Positions 35,135 to 46,530 of a stretch of 64,000 nt of DNA are shown piece by piece. The translations under genes and the position numbers were made by a program. Below the pieces are notes generated by a model. That model did no database searches and was not told where the DNA came from. It saw only the letters and a list, made by a program, of their open reading frames with translations. Where the stretch lies: contig CP136068.1 of NCBI GenBank assembly GCA_032622095.1, positions 130,517,989-130,581,988 of the forward strand. The letters run 5' to 3'. Source of the stretch: Siphonodentalium dalli (lineage: Eukaryota > Mollusca > Scaphopoda > Gadilida > Siphonodentaliidae). The first letter of the stretch is position 1. Every line of letters begins with the position of its first letter.

Positions 35135-36815
35135 GTCCTAGTGTACCTACTGGGTCAATGTCTAGCCTTACTCAGTTACGATTTTGTTTTCGATTATGGT
35201 GGGGTGGGGGAACGGATTGCATATAAGTTACGTCATTGTGATTGGATTTTAACAGCAATGAAAACGCAAATATAATACTCTGGAAGCTGACAAGGTACAC
35301 ATACATGTACACAACACACAAGGAATTAACTTCGCCCCACTAATTTTCTTCCTCATTATGTCCCTCAATTATTAAGCAATGTTAACACGAAAAAATGTGG
35401 CCGCATAGAATGGAAACCAGATGGCATCCATGGCCACTGTTTTTTAAAGACAAGCACTATATGTCAGTTTGATACAAATTATAGAGAACAATTATTGACA
35501 CATTTATACAACTGTATATATTGTTGTGATACAATCCTAGCGTTTAGGGCAAAATTGGAAATTTACGGTCCACGATCGTCACCAATATGGCCACCGGAAA
35601 TGGAAAATGTAACTATTGTTCACTAATAGTTTCTGCTGTTTGGAACTCCTTGAGAATTTCGACTTTATATTGTATTTTGTCATGTTAACGGATAACTAGA
35701 GCAATGAAATATCCCAGTATGTGGGTCCCAGACCCTTCAGTTCCCTCAAACATTTGATTTTACCGAAAATATCACAAAAAATCAACCTTGGGATTCTAGT
35801 CATATTAAAGAAATAAATTATCAGAACTGTGCAATGTAAGTGAGGCATATCTTTACTTATGATTATTCCAACTCAATGGAACCAAAATTGTCGCGTCGAC
35901 TCCAAATGACCGCCAAGATGACGGCCAAATTAGGAAAATTGTAGATATTGTCCCAGTACGCCTTGCAATCACTTACAAGTGGTGGTTGATAAATAAAATC
36001 GACTAATATGCCTTCTATACTTTGAATACTAACACTGTTGATGCACCTTGATTAATAGTTACCATTGTAACCACTGAAATTACCCGAAATATTGCAATTT
36101 TCTCTCACAAACGTGACCTCAAATTCGGCAAAAAGTAACTTTTCAGGTTGGACCATTTTTTCAAGTACAATGGAACTGTCTTTGGCATTGAAGGTTTTCA
36201 TTGTTTTGAACTGTCTTAATTGTGTCACACTGAGGTTTTTTTGGACAAATTACTCAAGATGTCTTGCAAAATGGCAACCAAATTTGGTAAATTGTAAATA
36301 TCCCCTACATTATTATCTGCTGTTCCCAAAGGTGGAACATTGTGACTCACTTGGTTATTAAAAACGGTCACTTATCAATTGACAACTAAACTCTCGAGAC
36401 AAATGCTCTTTTGATTTTGTTAACCCTTTATTGTACTATTGTACTAAAACTTATCTCTGTAATTTGCATCAGACTGATTTATAGTACCTCGCCTAAAAAA
36501 AACAGTGGCCATATTGGATGCCATCTTGTTTACGACATCTTGTCTACGCGGCCACATATGTGTTCGTGGTAACAAGGCTTAATAGTTGAGGGACATGATA
36601 AGGAAGAAAATGAGTGGGTGAAGTTAAGTCCGGTTGTGTGGTGTGTAGGATAACCGGTCAGCTTCCAGAGTATTATGTTGCGTTTCCATTGACGTCGTGT
36701 GACCTTTTGACCTCTGGTGACGTCATCAATGAAAATATTCCCCCACCCCATCATAATCTGAAAAAATGGTAACTGAGTATGGCTAAACATTTACCCAGTG
36801 GGTACACTAAGACCC
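35135..36815. mobile_element. foldback element IR5
   Basis: Outer arms 35,135-35,440 and 36,540-36,815 are reverse complements ('CTAGTGTACCTACTGGGT' against 'ACCCAGTGGGTACACTAAG'; 'TGTCCCTCAATTATTAAGC' against its complement near 36,580). The centre is a diverged single pass of the sequence found in the arms of IR2 and IR8 ('TTGGGATTCTAGTCATATT', 'ATGGCCACCGGAAATGG'). No intact ORF. Confidence 0.7.
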
Positions 36816-37026
36816 GCATATATACGAGAATGCCCTGGCACGGGTAGATCAGGTTGTAATCATGGTGGACTATATACAATCATGATGTCGAATAAAACGT
36901 ATAATCACTATATATACATGATGTACTGGTATATTTCAAGCTAGTTAGACTGTGCCATTTATCTCTACTCTGGCTAGAGATGACACATAATCCACCTGTT
37001 AAATACGTAAATAAAATGAAAGCTAT

Positions 37027-37649
37027 GTAATGCCACCACCATATTTTATCTCCCCTATACTAGGATCTAGAAGTTTAAAAGTACTGGTGCCTGAGGTCAA
37101 TTAAACAGAATATAGGAAGTGGACACCGATGAGCGTGAAACGTGTGCAATATATAAAGATGGTCTATCACTTCCTACATATTTTATATAGTTCCTGGGGT
37201 ATAAAATAATAAATATGATTTGAAGACCCCTGTCCGGAAACGTTTATTTCAATCAATAGTTATTTGATTTATTATTTTATGGTATAATACACATGCAATC
37301 AAATTTGGGACATTTTATGGCTCGCGTTCATTCGGAGCTTAGCATGCGGCACAACGCTACCTAACAATTATAAAAACTAACAAAAAATGTCCCTCTTGAT
37401 TATCGCGATATAAAATCAATATTAATTGATAAAAGCGTTTCCGGTGTCGTCGATTCACATTTATTATTTTATACCCCAGAAACTATATAAAATATGTTTA
37501 GGAAACGATAGACCATCTAAATATTTTGCCCAATTGTCCACGCTCAATGTCCAGTTCCTGTACAGTGTTTAATTGACCACAGGCACCAGTACTTTTAAAC
37601 TTCTATATCCTGGTCGAGGGGAGTAAAATATAGTGGTTAGATGCATCAC
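37027..37649. mobile_element. foldback MITE IR6, ~620 bp
   Basis: Arms of about 230 bp (37,027-37,260 and 37,415-37,649) are reverse complements. AAGTTTAAAAGTACTGGTGC occurs in the left arm and its complement in the right. GGGGTATAAAATAATAAAT marks the inner end. It is non-coding. Confidence 0.8.
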
Positions 37650-38083
37650 TGTATATAGTTTCACATTATAATAAAATTGGTAAATAGGAATTAAAATTAT
37701 ATTTTATCACCCAATAAATACAACATTTAGAAGGACTGTGACAACAACCACCCAAAGACTTAATTACATGGAATGTATAATCGCATTTGTAAGCGTAATA
37801 TTAGTTTAATCAGCAACATATAATAGGTCTGAAAATAGCAACATAGGTACATATTTAAAATTTGACATTGAGAAGCGCATTATTGTCAAATGTTTCAAGT
37901 GTGATACAAAATGTTCATATTGTTACACATTAACATAATTTCAAGGCCCTTTCTTGTTTAGATAAAAGGCCGCTTTGGTCATTTCATACGTCCCCTGGTG
38001 GCATATTTAGAATGAAAAATTAAATTCTGGCAACAATTATTATTTTGGATCAAATTTCACTTCCAATTGTCTATATGCTGTTA
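37650..38083. other. gene-free stretch
   Basis: AT-rich, nothing recognised. Confidence 0.4.
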
Positions 38084-38480
38084 ACACACATTGGCTGCGG
38101 ACACACGTATCACAGTTTCGATGGCATAGTAGGTGTGACAATTAATTATGGTGCAATATTGGTGACACTTGGTCGTCATATTTCTGTGCCATAGTGAGCC
38201 ATGTCGCCCGCCGCACATTCACACAATGAGTCTTTTCCAAGCTCTATCAGCGTCGAGATCGACATCTCAATGATTTATCTAACCGAATGTCTTGTCGCTG
38301 TTGATCTTTACTCAACACGCAATGTTATATTTTAATGCTAACACACAAGTCCACTTGATAACTTAATGAATACCTTGTTTCTGTCAACAGTCATGATTGT
38401 TCTTACTAAGAACAAATCACCGGTGTAATTTCTCAGCATATATAAAAGTGGGTCAAACATTGCGATCAGTTATAAGTGTT

Positions 38481-38704
38481 ATGTCGCGTTCACATGTACG
38501 GTCGAATGATGATACGTTGTTGGCCCTTGTGGGTCTGGGCACGTTACTATTGGGAGAACTGGAACGAACAAAACGACATCTAAATCGTAAGTGCTGGACA
38601 AAACCAATGAACTCCACCCTAGAACGGAACCGGTATGGAATTTCTCACAGTCTACTGCAGGAATTAGAAGACGCGGATGAGAAAGAATTCACCAACTTCA
38701 CGAG
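38481..38704 (+). CDS. Harbinger transposase, exon 1
   Basis: I chose ATG at 38,481 ('MSRSHVRSNDDTLL') because upstream codons look non-coding. The exon ends 'EFTNFTR' at donor GTAAAT (38,705). Joining to 39,086 splits an Arg codon after its second base and gives a continuous 'FTNFTRLNKSEFH', as expected for the helical N-terminal region before the catalytic core of HARBI1-like proteins. 224 bp. Confidence 0.8.
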
Positions 38705-39085
38705 GTAAATATAAATGTTTATGTTGATAGGTGCATATTACCAGGAGAGTATTACTATTGAGACATAACCATTTCACATGGGTGGACAATATAAAATATA
38801 TTATAGGGTGAGTTGATGGCTGGTGCCACAGTCCCATGATGTACATAGTTCCAGTGCCACCGGGGGCCTATACATTACAACGCATCGTGCGAATGTTCTT
38901 GGGTGAGAATGCGTGCGTGTTTGCAGTAAAGTTATTTTGGCATTCTGTGTTTTCGGCGTCTGTGTCTTCTGCGTCGTTTTCAGCGTATAAAATATGGCCC
39001 ATTCTATGATTGCATATGGGAGGGGGTGATAATTTGTCAAAATATGTTATGAGCTACTTTACATGGTGTTTTCTTTTTTCTTCAG

Positions 39086-40106
39086 GCTGAACAAGTCGGA
39101 GTTCCATACCGTATTGCAAAAAGTGACCCCATTGATTGCGAAACAAGATACAGTTATGAGATCAGCGTTGACTCCATATGAAAAACTTGCCACAACACTC
39201 AGATTTCTTGCTACAGGGGAAACGTACACAAGTCTACACTTCACTTCCAGAATCGCCAGATCAACCATTGGTGCGTTTATTCCGGAAGTTTGTGATGCTA
39301 TTTACGACACTCTACAGGGAGATTTCTTGAGAATGCCCGAAAACAAGCAAGAGTGGTTGCTCCACGCAGATAACTTTGACAAAATGTGGCAGTTTCCTCA
39401 TTGCTTGGGTGCAATCGATGGGAAACACATTGAAATTCGGAGGCCGTCTGACAGTGCATGCGATCATCGGAACTATAAGGACTACGAGAGCATTGTTCTG
39501 ATGGCTGTAGTTGATGCAACGGGGAAATTTATTTGTTATGATCTGGGATCACCAGGGAGTAGTGCTGATGGTGGCATTTTCAAGGACAGTGGGATGTGTG
39601 ATATACAGCAGAACTTCCCAGATGCTAGTCCACTTTCCAGTCCTAACAGAACACTGAGCATACCGTATTTCCTTGTTGGTGATGACGCTTTCGCATTAAG
39701 CAATCACCTAATGAAGCCGTATCCCCATCGAACAGCCATTGGTGATCAGAAAGTTTTCAATTACCGACTTTCGAGGGCACGTAGGACCGTCGAGTGTGCA
39801 TTTGGTGTTTTGGTGGCTAGATTTAGAATACTTCTAGGGTCCATACAGTTGGACACCGATAACGTGAATCGGGTAGTCCGTGCATGCATTGCTCTTCACA
39901 ATTTTCTTGGGAAGGATGCGGATTTAGGTGTTTCGCAGAGCGGATTTTTACGATATGCTGAACATAATGCACAGTTGACTGCAACTGGAGATATTGGAGA
40001 TTCGACAACTGTTCCGAATGTCGATGCTCGTGAAGTGAGGGACGAACTCAGTGACTTTTTTTTTGATGAGGGTGCGCTCCCTTTTCAGTGGAGTCTTATT
40101 GAGTAA
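39086..40106 (+). CDS. Harbinger transposase, exon 2 with DDE core
   Basis: Preceded by a strong acceptor (TTCTTTTTTCTTCAG). With exon 1 it encodes about 414 residues, the usual size for the family. Motifs in order: 'LRFLATGETYTSLHF' (helix-turn-helix-like), 'GAIDGKHI' with the first catalytic Asp at 39,417-39,419, 'VGDDAFALS' with the second Asp, and 'RARRTVECAFGVL' with the Glu. All three catalytic residues are present. The enzyme cuts and pastes the element. The frame is uninterrupted to TAA at 40,106, and no obvious decay is seen. Confidence 0.92.
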
Positions 40107-40336
40107 TAATTATTATGTGCTTGCAAAATTCAACACTCGATTTAATGAGATTAAACTATAAACTATGTTTTATAATGTGTGCGGTTTATGTGTATAGTCG
40201 TGTAGTCCCAGTAATATGCCATATGTAAATATTTCGCTGCTTAAATGTAGGTGTCATTGAACTCTTGACAATTGTTTTGGTAGTTTTGAAATATTTTTCA
40301 AATGACTAATATTAACATGTACTGATATGATTATAA

Positions 40337-40490
40337 GGAAAGACTTGCTGGTAGATTGGGGTCATTGGTTTTGACCGGCAGGGTAGTTAAACAAAGTTCG
40401 TTTGAATCATTTTGGGATTCACACACTTTATTTAATTACTCTGCCGGTCAAAATCCAATGATCCCAATCGATCTGCAAGTCGTTCCTTGA
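40337..40490. mobile_element. hairpin MITE inside the Harbinger element
   Basis: Arms 40,337-40,393 and 40,429-40,490 are reverse complements (TTTTGACCGGCAGGGTAGTT against its complement around 40,440) with a loop of about 35 bp. It lies 3' of the transposase stop. Confidence 0.75.
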
Positions 40491-40499
40491 GTAACGTAT

Positions 40500-41153
40500 T
40501 TACCAAGCTAATTTATCCCCGGAACAACTGTTCTTAACATTAATATATGTGGTTCCGGCGTGTATGGGTGTGTTTATAAGTTATCTTTTCTGCGTATGTC
40601 CAACTTCGAATGTTGACCCCCCCCCCCCGAGTCCGATATGAAAGATCAAAAGTCTTATTTTCTCCATATTTGTTGTTGGAAATATCCACATTACTGTCTA
40701 TATGCAGTCATCCAATGATGAGATGTCACATGTTAAAACATATGTTATGTAAACAGATCAGCAAATTAAGATCAATTTACAAATGGTAACAACAATAAAT
40801 TAAACCAAAAAAAATTTCGACTTAACATTTGATTAGCTACTCCATTTGGCGATATGTATGGGATGACTGGCGTGTAACAGTACTGTTTACAAAAGAATGG
40901 TGCCAACATGCTATACCTCGTCATCGGAGTTATCAGTATTGATAATAAAAAATACTTTTTCCATGTTAATTAATTTTGTTATATTTATTAAATATTTTGG
41001 ATTTTTTTACCATCAGTGCGGTCGATTACCATCCACTTCTCCCTATCCCCATGTCAGTGATAAAATGGAATGACACATAAGAAACTCACGAACGCTCTTT
41101 TAATCAATTATCTCAAGACACCAACGAACTAGTTCAAAATGTCAGTCATCAGT
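40500..41153. other. spacer between the two convergent Harbinger genes
   Basis: AT-rich with a C-run near 40,616. It holds the 3' ends of both genes. No ORF. Confidence 0.5.
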
Positions 41154-42122
41154 TCAACAGTCTGGTGTACTAGGGGGTTGTACGTCCGTGGTGACACATG
41201 ACTGTCCAGTCGGATAAACATTACCATTCTGCATTCCATTCAGAGAATTATAATTCGATGTGAACATAACATTAGATCCTTGATTAGATTGTCCATTCAT
41301 CGAAGATCCAACATTTGGATACGCTGGCACCGTCGGTCCGGAAATAAAAGTTGAAGGGAAACTTTGATTTCCTTGGAAATTTTGTAAATAGCTGCTGCTC
41401 TCTTCAAAATTATATACAGTGGTTTGTAGCAAAAACTTGAGTCTACGTCGCTTTTCTGCATCCGAACAACGCCTCAGGGCCATCGCGATGTCTCTACCAA
41501 ACACATCACATTCATCCTCTTTCTGTGTAACATTATCGGCGATTGTAGCGAATGCCTGGGCTGCTGTGTCCACCCATGACGTAGCACCACGCTTCCTTCT
41601 CACGTTGGATGTCGACGGTAGCGTCGATTGCACAGAACTGTTTGACACGTCGTTATCGTTTGTGTCATTACTGCTGTTAGCAGGCACATCAGCATCACCT
41701 GAAATACTATCCGAGATACTGGCTTGTGTTACATCGGAGTGGTCAGAAACGACGGTATTTGCACGTGTTTGTGGAATGTTAGAATAAGTCCCTGGTCCGG
41801 TCCACAGACTTTCCTCCAGAAAAGAGCATTCCTCAAAAAACTTCCATTTTGGTACATATATATCTTTGGCAGCAACGCCGCTTTTCTTGCTTTTATTCAC
41901 CTTTCTCACTTCCTCTCGATACATGGTCCTTAAACTCTGTATTTTACTCTTCAGTGCTTTTTCCGATAAACCCGGAATAATCGTGGACACAATTTCCAAA
42001 AGTTCGTTATAATCAGCTTTTTTCTTGTTCAGATCCTTGTATAAGTCGCTTTGTTTATTCCATATACTTTCTCTTATCTGCATCGCTTCCAACAATTCCG
42101 ATACAGCTGCATCTGTCCACAT
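41154..42122 (-). CDS. Harbinger-associated MADF-domain protein
   Basis: An intact 322-codon frame starting ATG at 42,122. Residues 1-110 fit a MADF (Myb/SANT-like) DNA-binding domain: 'AVSELLEAMQIRESIWNKQS' followed by 'LKSKIQSLRTMYREEVRKV' and 'PKWKFFEECSFLEE'. A Ser/Thr/Asp-rich linker follows. 'DVFGRDIAMALRRCSDAEKR' with 'RRLKFLLQTTVYNF' near residue 230 resembles a BESS-like helix, and the tail is Asn/Ser/Gly-rich. In this superfamily the partner binds element ends and helps bring the transposase into the nucleus. Its position next to the transposase inside shared terminal repeats supports that role. The two genes converge. Confidence 0.88.
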   Translation of the reverse strand: MWTDAAVSELLEAMQIRESIWNKQSDLYKDLNKKKADYNELLEIVSTIIPGLSEKALKSKIQSLRTMYREEVRKVNKSKKSGVAAKDIYVPKWKFFEECSFLEESLWTGPGTYSNIPQTRANTVVSDHSDVTQASISDSISGDADVPANSSNDTNDNDVSNSSVQSTLPSTSNVRRKRGATSWVDTAAQAFATIADNVTQKEDECDVFGRDIAMALRRCSDAEKRRRLKFLLQTTVYNFEESSSYLQNFQGNQSFPSTFISGPTVPAYPNVGSSMNGQSNQGSNVMFTSNYNSLNGMQNGNVYPTGQSCVTTDVQPPSTPDC

Positions 42123-42547
42123 GATGTTAGCCTAATTATGCGTAGAATTTAACGTCGCAAAATAAAACACGCAATTGGGGAACTGACTTAATACGCGTGA
42201 AAATAATATAAGTAGATAAACATGTATTCAGCTCATATCAATAAAAACATGCCACTTGCATGATATGTGAGTGAATAGGTTCAAACACAATTATGGACGA
42301 TCGATCGTGCAATTTTATGTATCGTAGAGAATACAATGTGGCTAAACGTAATGAGTAGAGATCAGCCTTGGTGAAACGCAATGGGTTAATTGGTCAGTCG
42401 ACTCACTGTGTGAATATGCGGTGGGCGACATGACTTCCTATGGCATATAAATTATGTTGGCCAATTGTCACCAAACTCCACCATAATTAATTGTCACACC
42501 TACTATGCCATCGAAACTGTGGTACGTGTGTCCGCAGCCAAATTGTG

Positions 42548-43170
42548 TATCAGTACATTATATATCTAAAATCGGCATATCTGTAAAAATGTTGGAACTA
42601 GTCCAGAATTAAATATGTATTTTCATGTGATTAATCCACAAACCATATTTGTAAGCAATTGGATTACAATATACATATATAATTGTGTAACTATGACTAC
42701 ACCAAATGTAAACAACTGATTTGTTGAATCAAACAAGGGCATAACTCTGATGTTATTCATGGACCCAAATCCATATTTGAAAAGCATTTACAAGTGATCG
42801 ACCCATATCACACGTATGAATCAACCAAATAACTATTACCAAAAGCTATCATCCGCACATCAAAGTAATTGGAAAACTCTAAGTAGAAACGCGGCATAAC
42901 TCCGTCAGAAGTAATTCGGATATTTAAACTCATAACCGGCCAACAATGCAAACAGCAAATGTTAAGTAGAAAATGCGGAAATACGTCAGAAACAGTGGGG
43001 CAGCTCAGCGGACCCATATGCAAAACTTAACCAGAACGTTCTCAAATGAAGACCATATACAACATATAACAGAAAATTCTAAGACGAAAAGGGGAACAAC
43101 TCCATCAGAAATGTTCGGACTGGACCAAAATTTGAATTTGACCGCGAGTTTCTCATAGGAAGACATATAC
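42548..43170. other. gene-free stretch
   Basis: No recognised feature. A degenerate repeat of 'CTCCGTCAGAAGTAATTCGG' type occurs near 42,900 and 43,100. Confidence 0.4.
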
Positions 43171-43357
43171 CAAATTTCTAGGCTCCTGCGAATATTCGAT
43201 ATTCGATTCGAGATTCGATTCGAAAGTCAAATTCGATTCGAATTCGAGTCGAAATTGCCAACTCGAAATTTCGAATATACTATGACGGAAAAGTAGGCTG
43301 TTTCAGGACAAGTACACATGTCGATCTTAGATGTTTGTGGCATTTAATTCCAGAAAA

Positions 43358-43640
43358 TTATGTATATATGCACATTATAATTCTTATTGTACATAGCCAA
43401 CAATTAGCCACGATAGGACGACTAAATACGTCTGAATTATATAGCTTTAAAATGGTAGCAAAAGTTAGCAGATAGCCAATGGACCGACGACGCGGTAAAT
43501 TATAATAGCTATGAGACTGGGCTACCGATAGCGTTATCCATCGTCTATTCGATTCTGCGTTATGTAATATGGGTGAGAATGTAAACAACACATGTTCCTG
43601 GTGTCGAAAAGTGCATGTTGGCACTGTTCTCTTTTGAAGT
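43358..43640. other. left interior of the hAT element
   Basis: Non-coding on present evidence. The minus-strand frame at 43,358-43,624 has no family features. Confidence 0.4.
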
Positions 43641-43649
43641 TATGTATAT

Positions 43650-44561
43650 ATGCAAATCATCACACAGAGAAATCTACAATACCACATGTACGCAGACGAT
43701 ACACTGATTTATACGCCCAGCTCACCATCAGAGTTCGCAAACAATATCTCAGAAATGCAGCAATGTATAACGGCAGTGAAGAACTGGATGGGCGCAAACC
43801 AACTGTGTTTAAATGATGACAAAACCGAGATAATGTTATTTGGAACGCATCACAGAATTAAGAACACCCCTTTGGACTGCATTCGTATAGGTGATTCCGA
43901 CATAAAGCCATCGTCGTGTGCCAGATATCTGGGCATTCACCTGGACAGTACTCTGTCAATGGAAGTGTACATAAACAATTTATGCAGAAGTCTATTTCTG
44001 GATATAAGGAGAATTTCTCACATCAGGCCATTCATAACCACCGATGCTGCTAAAACTCTTGTTTCGTCATTTGTTCTTTCCAAGATTGACTACTGTAACC
44101 CACTTCTGGCAGGCTTACCAAAGACAGAAATTGATAAACTTCAACGTATGATGAACATTGCTGCTCGTGTGATTCTTAAGAAGCCTAAATTTTCTGACCT
44201 GACACCAATGTTCAAAGAACTGCACTGGCTACCAATTCAAGCCCGCATTGACTATAAAATTGCTGTCTTATGTTGCAAGAAATTTGACTGTCTCTCGCCC
44301 CTCCCTGTATATATCGAATCTCTTCTTTCATGCTATGTACCTGGTAAACCAGGCTTAAGGTCAGCTGATAAAATATTACTTGCTGTCCCCAAACGTGACC
44401 TTGTTAATTATGGTCGTCGATCTTTTGAATGCTACGGCCCAAACCTTTGGAATTCACTCCCGCTTACACTTAGGAATTTTGCTACTTTGGACTCTTTCAA
44501 AACAGAACTCAAAACGTATCTGTTTAAACTTCACTATGGCAACGACGACGACCAAAGCTGA
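43650..44561 (+). pseudogene. CR1/L2-like LINE, 5'-truncated reverse transcriptase
   Basis: A 303-codon uninterrupted frame starts just before the catalytic 'HMYADDTLIY' and continues 'WMGANQLCLNDDKTEIMLFG', 'ARYLGIHLDSTLS', 'FVLSKIDYCNPLLAGLP', 'ELHWLPIQARIDYK' and 'YGRRSFECYGPNLWNSLP', a C-terminus typical of CR1-clade elements. The endonuclease and the first RT blocks are missing, so it is a truncated insertion. About 200 bp of 3' untranslated sequence ending GAGCGCTTTGGGCC ... AAGGCGCTTTAAAAATGC (44,715-44,757) resembles the GCGCTT-type tails of such LINEs. The open frame suggests a recent insertion. Confidence 0.85.
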
Positions 44562-44797
44562 GCACACATTTCCTGCATTGTTTTATACAATACACACAGC
44601 CTTCATCCTGATTTGTATATGAATTGTTTGATTTATTTCATTGTAGTTATTGTTTGTGTGTACATGCGTATATGTGTTTAAATGTGCTGGAGCTCGGTCA
44701 TCTGTTGTATCATTGAGCGCTTTGGGCCTCATGGGATAAGGCGCTTTAAAAATGCTATACATTAAGTTGACTTTCAGTTTCGGAGTTTTCTTTTACA

Positions 44798-45052
44798 ATG
44801 GACAAAATGTCGTCCATCATTCATGTTATTTTAAACATGATAAAGCTGCAGGCACGTGTGATGAATGCAACATGCATGGTGTATAAATCGCAAGCATCTG
44901 GGACAATGACCCATCTATGGAATCATCTGTACAATAATCATCAACCAATACATGAATATGCTACACTGCGACTGTTGTTGCTACTTCAAGTTTATAACAA
45001 CGGGTGTTTCCGAATGCCTATTTTCAATTTTGCATGTACATGCAAACTGTAG
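44798..45052 (+). pseudogene. BED-type zinc-finger fragment of the hAT transposase
   Basis: 'CMVYKSQASGTMTHLWNHLY' followed by 'NNHQPIHEYA' matches the second half of a BED finger (Cys, Leu-rich helix, His-x4-5-His), the DNA-binding domain at the N-terminus of many hAT transposases. The first zinc-ligand cysteine is not clear, and the catalytic domain does not follow. It lies inside the hAT ends, which supports the assignment. Confidence 0.7.
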
Positions 45053-45402
45053 AAATTTCGTGTGATTTTAGTTTGATAATCCGTTTAGTGGTAATATATT
45101 AATCGTTGTGATGGCCGCATGGACGATTTAATCTGCTTTGTTTTCTTGACAATTATAAATTGAAGTTAATAGTATATCAAACGACGGTTTATCGCCACAT
45201 AAATTCTGATGGAACTTCATGCATGTAGTTCATAGAACGTTACACAAATAATCTAATCGTTGACAAAACATACCTAATTGAGAATGCAACACACAGATAT
45301 GATTCGATTCGATATTCGATTCGATATTCGATTCGATTTCGTGAATTCGATTCGATATTCGATTCGATCAAAATATCCAATTCGCAGGACCCTACAAATT
45401 TC

Positions 45403-45539
45403 GTAACATTCTGACAAATATTATTAAAGTTATCATCCGGAAAAGAAACGTTCTGGAAGAACGAATAAACGCTCGTAGCTATATAGTCCACAGAGGATGA
45501 AATACATAACCAATATAATGAGCCAAATTTAAAGCGTCA
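45403..45539. other. gap between hAT element and repeat array
   Basis: No feature seen. Confidence 0.3.
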
Positions 45540-46530
45540 AAGACACTGTAGCTCAATTTGGGAAGAGTTAATTTTTGCTGAGAAATGAATAGAATGATTA
45601 AGAATAAGGAAAGTGGTTCACATGTGAAAACCAAGATGGCTACTGGCTGCCATGTGCTTTAAATGAATTTCGGAAAAATTGGTAGATTCCATCTAGATGT
45701 CACCCCGAAGAATCATATTAAGTTTTATGGCAATTGGATGAGGGATGTTGCAAGTAGGTGTGCCCAAGGATTTAGTCACGGAAAGAATAAAATATAATAT
45801 GTCGCTGGTAGCCATGTTTTTCAACGAATTACGGAAAAAATCGAGGGTTCCATACAATATCGTTGTTGATGGCTATGATTTTCAAAAATAATCGCAAATC
45901 GTTCACATTTGACAGCTCCCATTTAGAAATCATATAAAGATCCGTATGAAGTTTTGTGACGATCGGATGAGGGATGTGGCCTGTGTGGTGTGGCGAAAGA
46001 TTTAGTCATGCAAAGAGTAAAATTCAAGATGGCCACTGGCAGCCATTTTTTTCAACGAATTTGGAAAAAGCGATGGCTCCCATCTAGAGGTCATCCTGAC
46101 GATCCAAATAAAGTTTGTTGATGATCGGATGAGGGATGCAAGTTGAAGGGTGTGCCAAAGGATTTAGTCAATTAAAGAGTATAATTCAAGATGGCTGCTG
46201 GCGTCCATGTTTTTCATCCTAAACATGCCTGTCAGTTTTCAACATTTCTTCAATAAATGCGGTTGTAGGGTGTGCCGATGGATTCAAATTTGAAATCCAA
46301 GATTGCTGCTGGCGGCCATGTTTTTCAACGAATTTCGGGGACACAATTATGGCTCCATCTAGAGGTTACTCGAAGATCTATATGCAGTTTGGTGATGTGA
46401 TCGGATGAGGGATGTGGCCTGTAAGGTGCGCAAATGGAATTGTTCATGGACACACGGACAGTCGAACAACACGCCTTGACAATAGCTCAAACTTGACTTT
46501 GACAAGTTGAGCTAACAAGACAGTCAATGA
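45540..46530 (+). repeat. ~165-bp 'AAGATGGC' tandem array, plus orientation
   Basis: About five units repeat CAAGATGGCCACTGGCAGCC, then TTTTTCAACGAATTT, CTCCCATCTAGAGGTCA and GATCGGATGAGGGATG. The array closes with 'CACGGACAGTCGAACAAC' and 'TTGACAATAGCTCAAACTTG'. Its left flank ('GACACTGTAGCTCAATTTGG') is also present at 61,365, so the repeat is part of a longer dispersed element with its own ends. Confidence 0.8.

Larger units (their letters stand above)
38084..42547. mobile_element. PIF/Harbinger DNA transposon, structurally complete
   Basis: Terminal inverted repeats of about 150 bp (38,085-38,235 and 42,397-42,547) contain TTGGCTGCGGACACACGTA and its complement. Between them lie the two genes this superfamily needs: a DDE transposase on the plus strand and a MADF DNA-binding protein on the minus strand, converging. 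The 3-bp target duplication usual for the superfamily could not be read unambiguously because the last few bases of each end vary. Both ORFs are intact, so the copy may be young. Confidence 0.85.
43179..45394. mobile_element. hAT-type element with perfect 8-bp target duplication
   Basis: The ends are TAGGCTCCTGCGAAT and the complement of TAGGGTCCTGCGAAT. They are flanked by CAAATTTC on both sides (43,171-43,178 and 45,395-45,402), the 8-bp duplication of hAT transposases. Subterminal arrays of ATTCGATTCGA lie at both ends (43,195-43,285 and 45,295-45,380). A BED-finger remnant is inside, and a CR1-type LINE interrupts it. There is no hAT catalytic domain, so it is non-autonomous or deleted. 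Confidence 0.9.
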
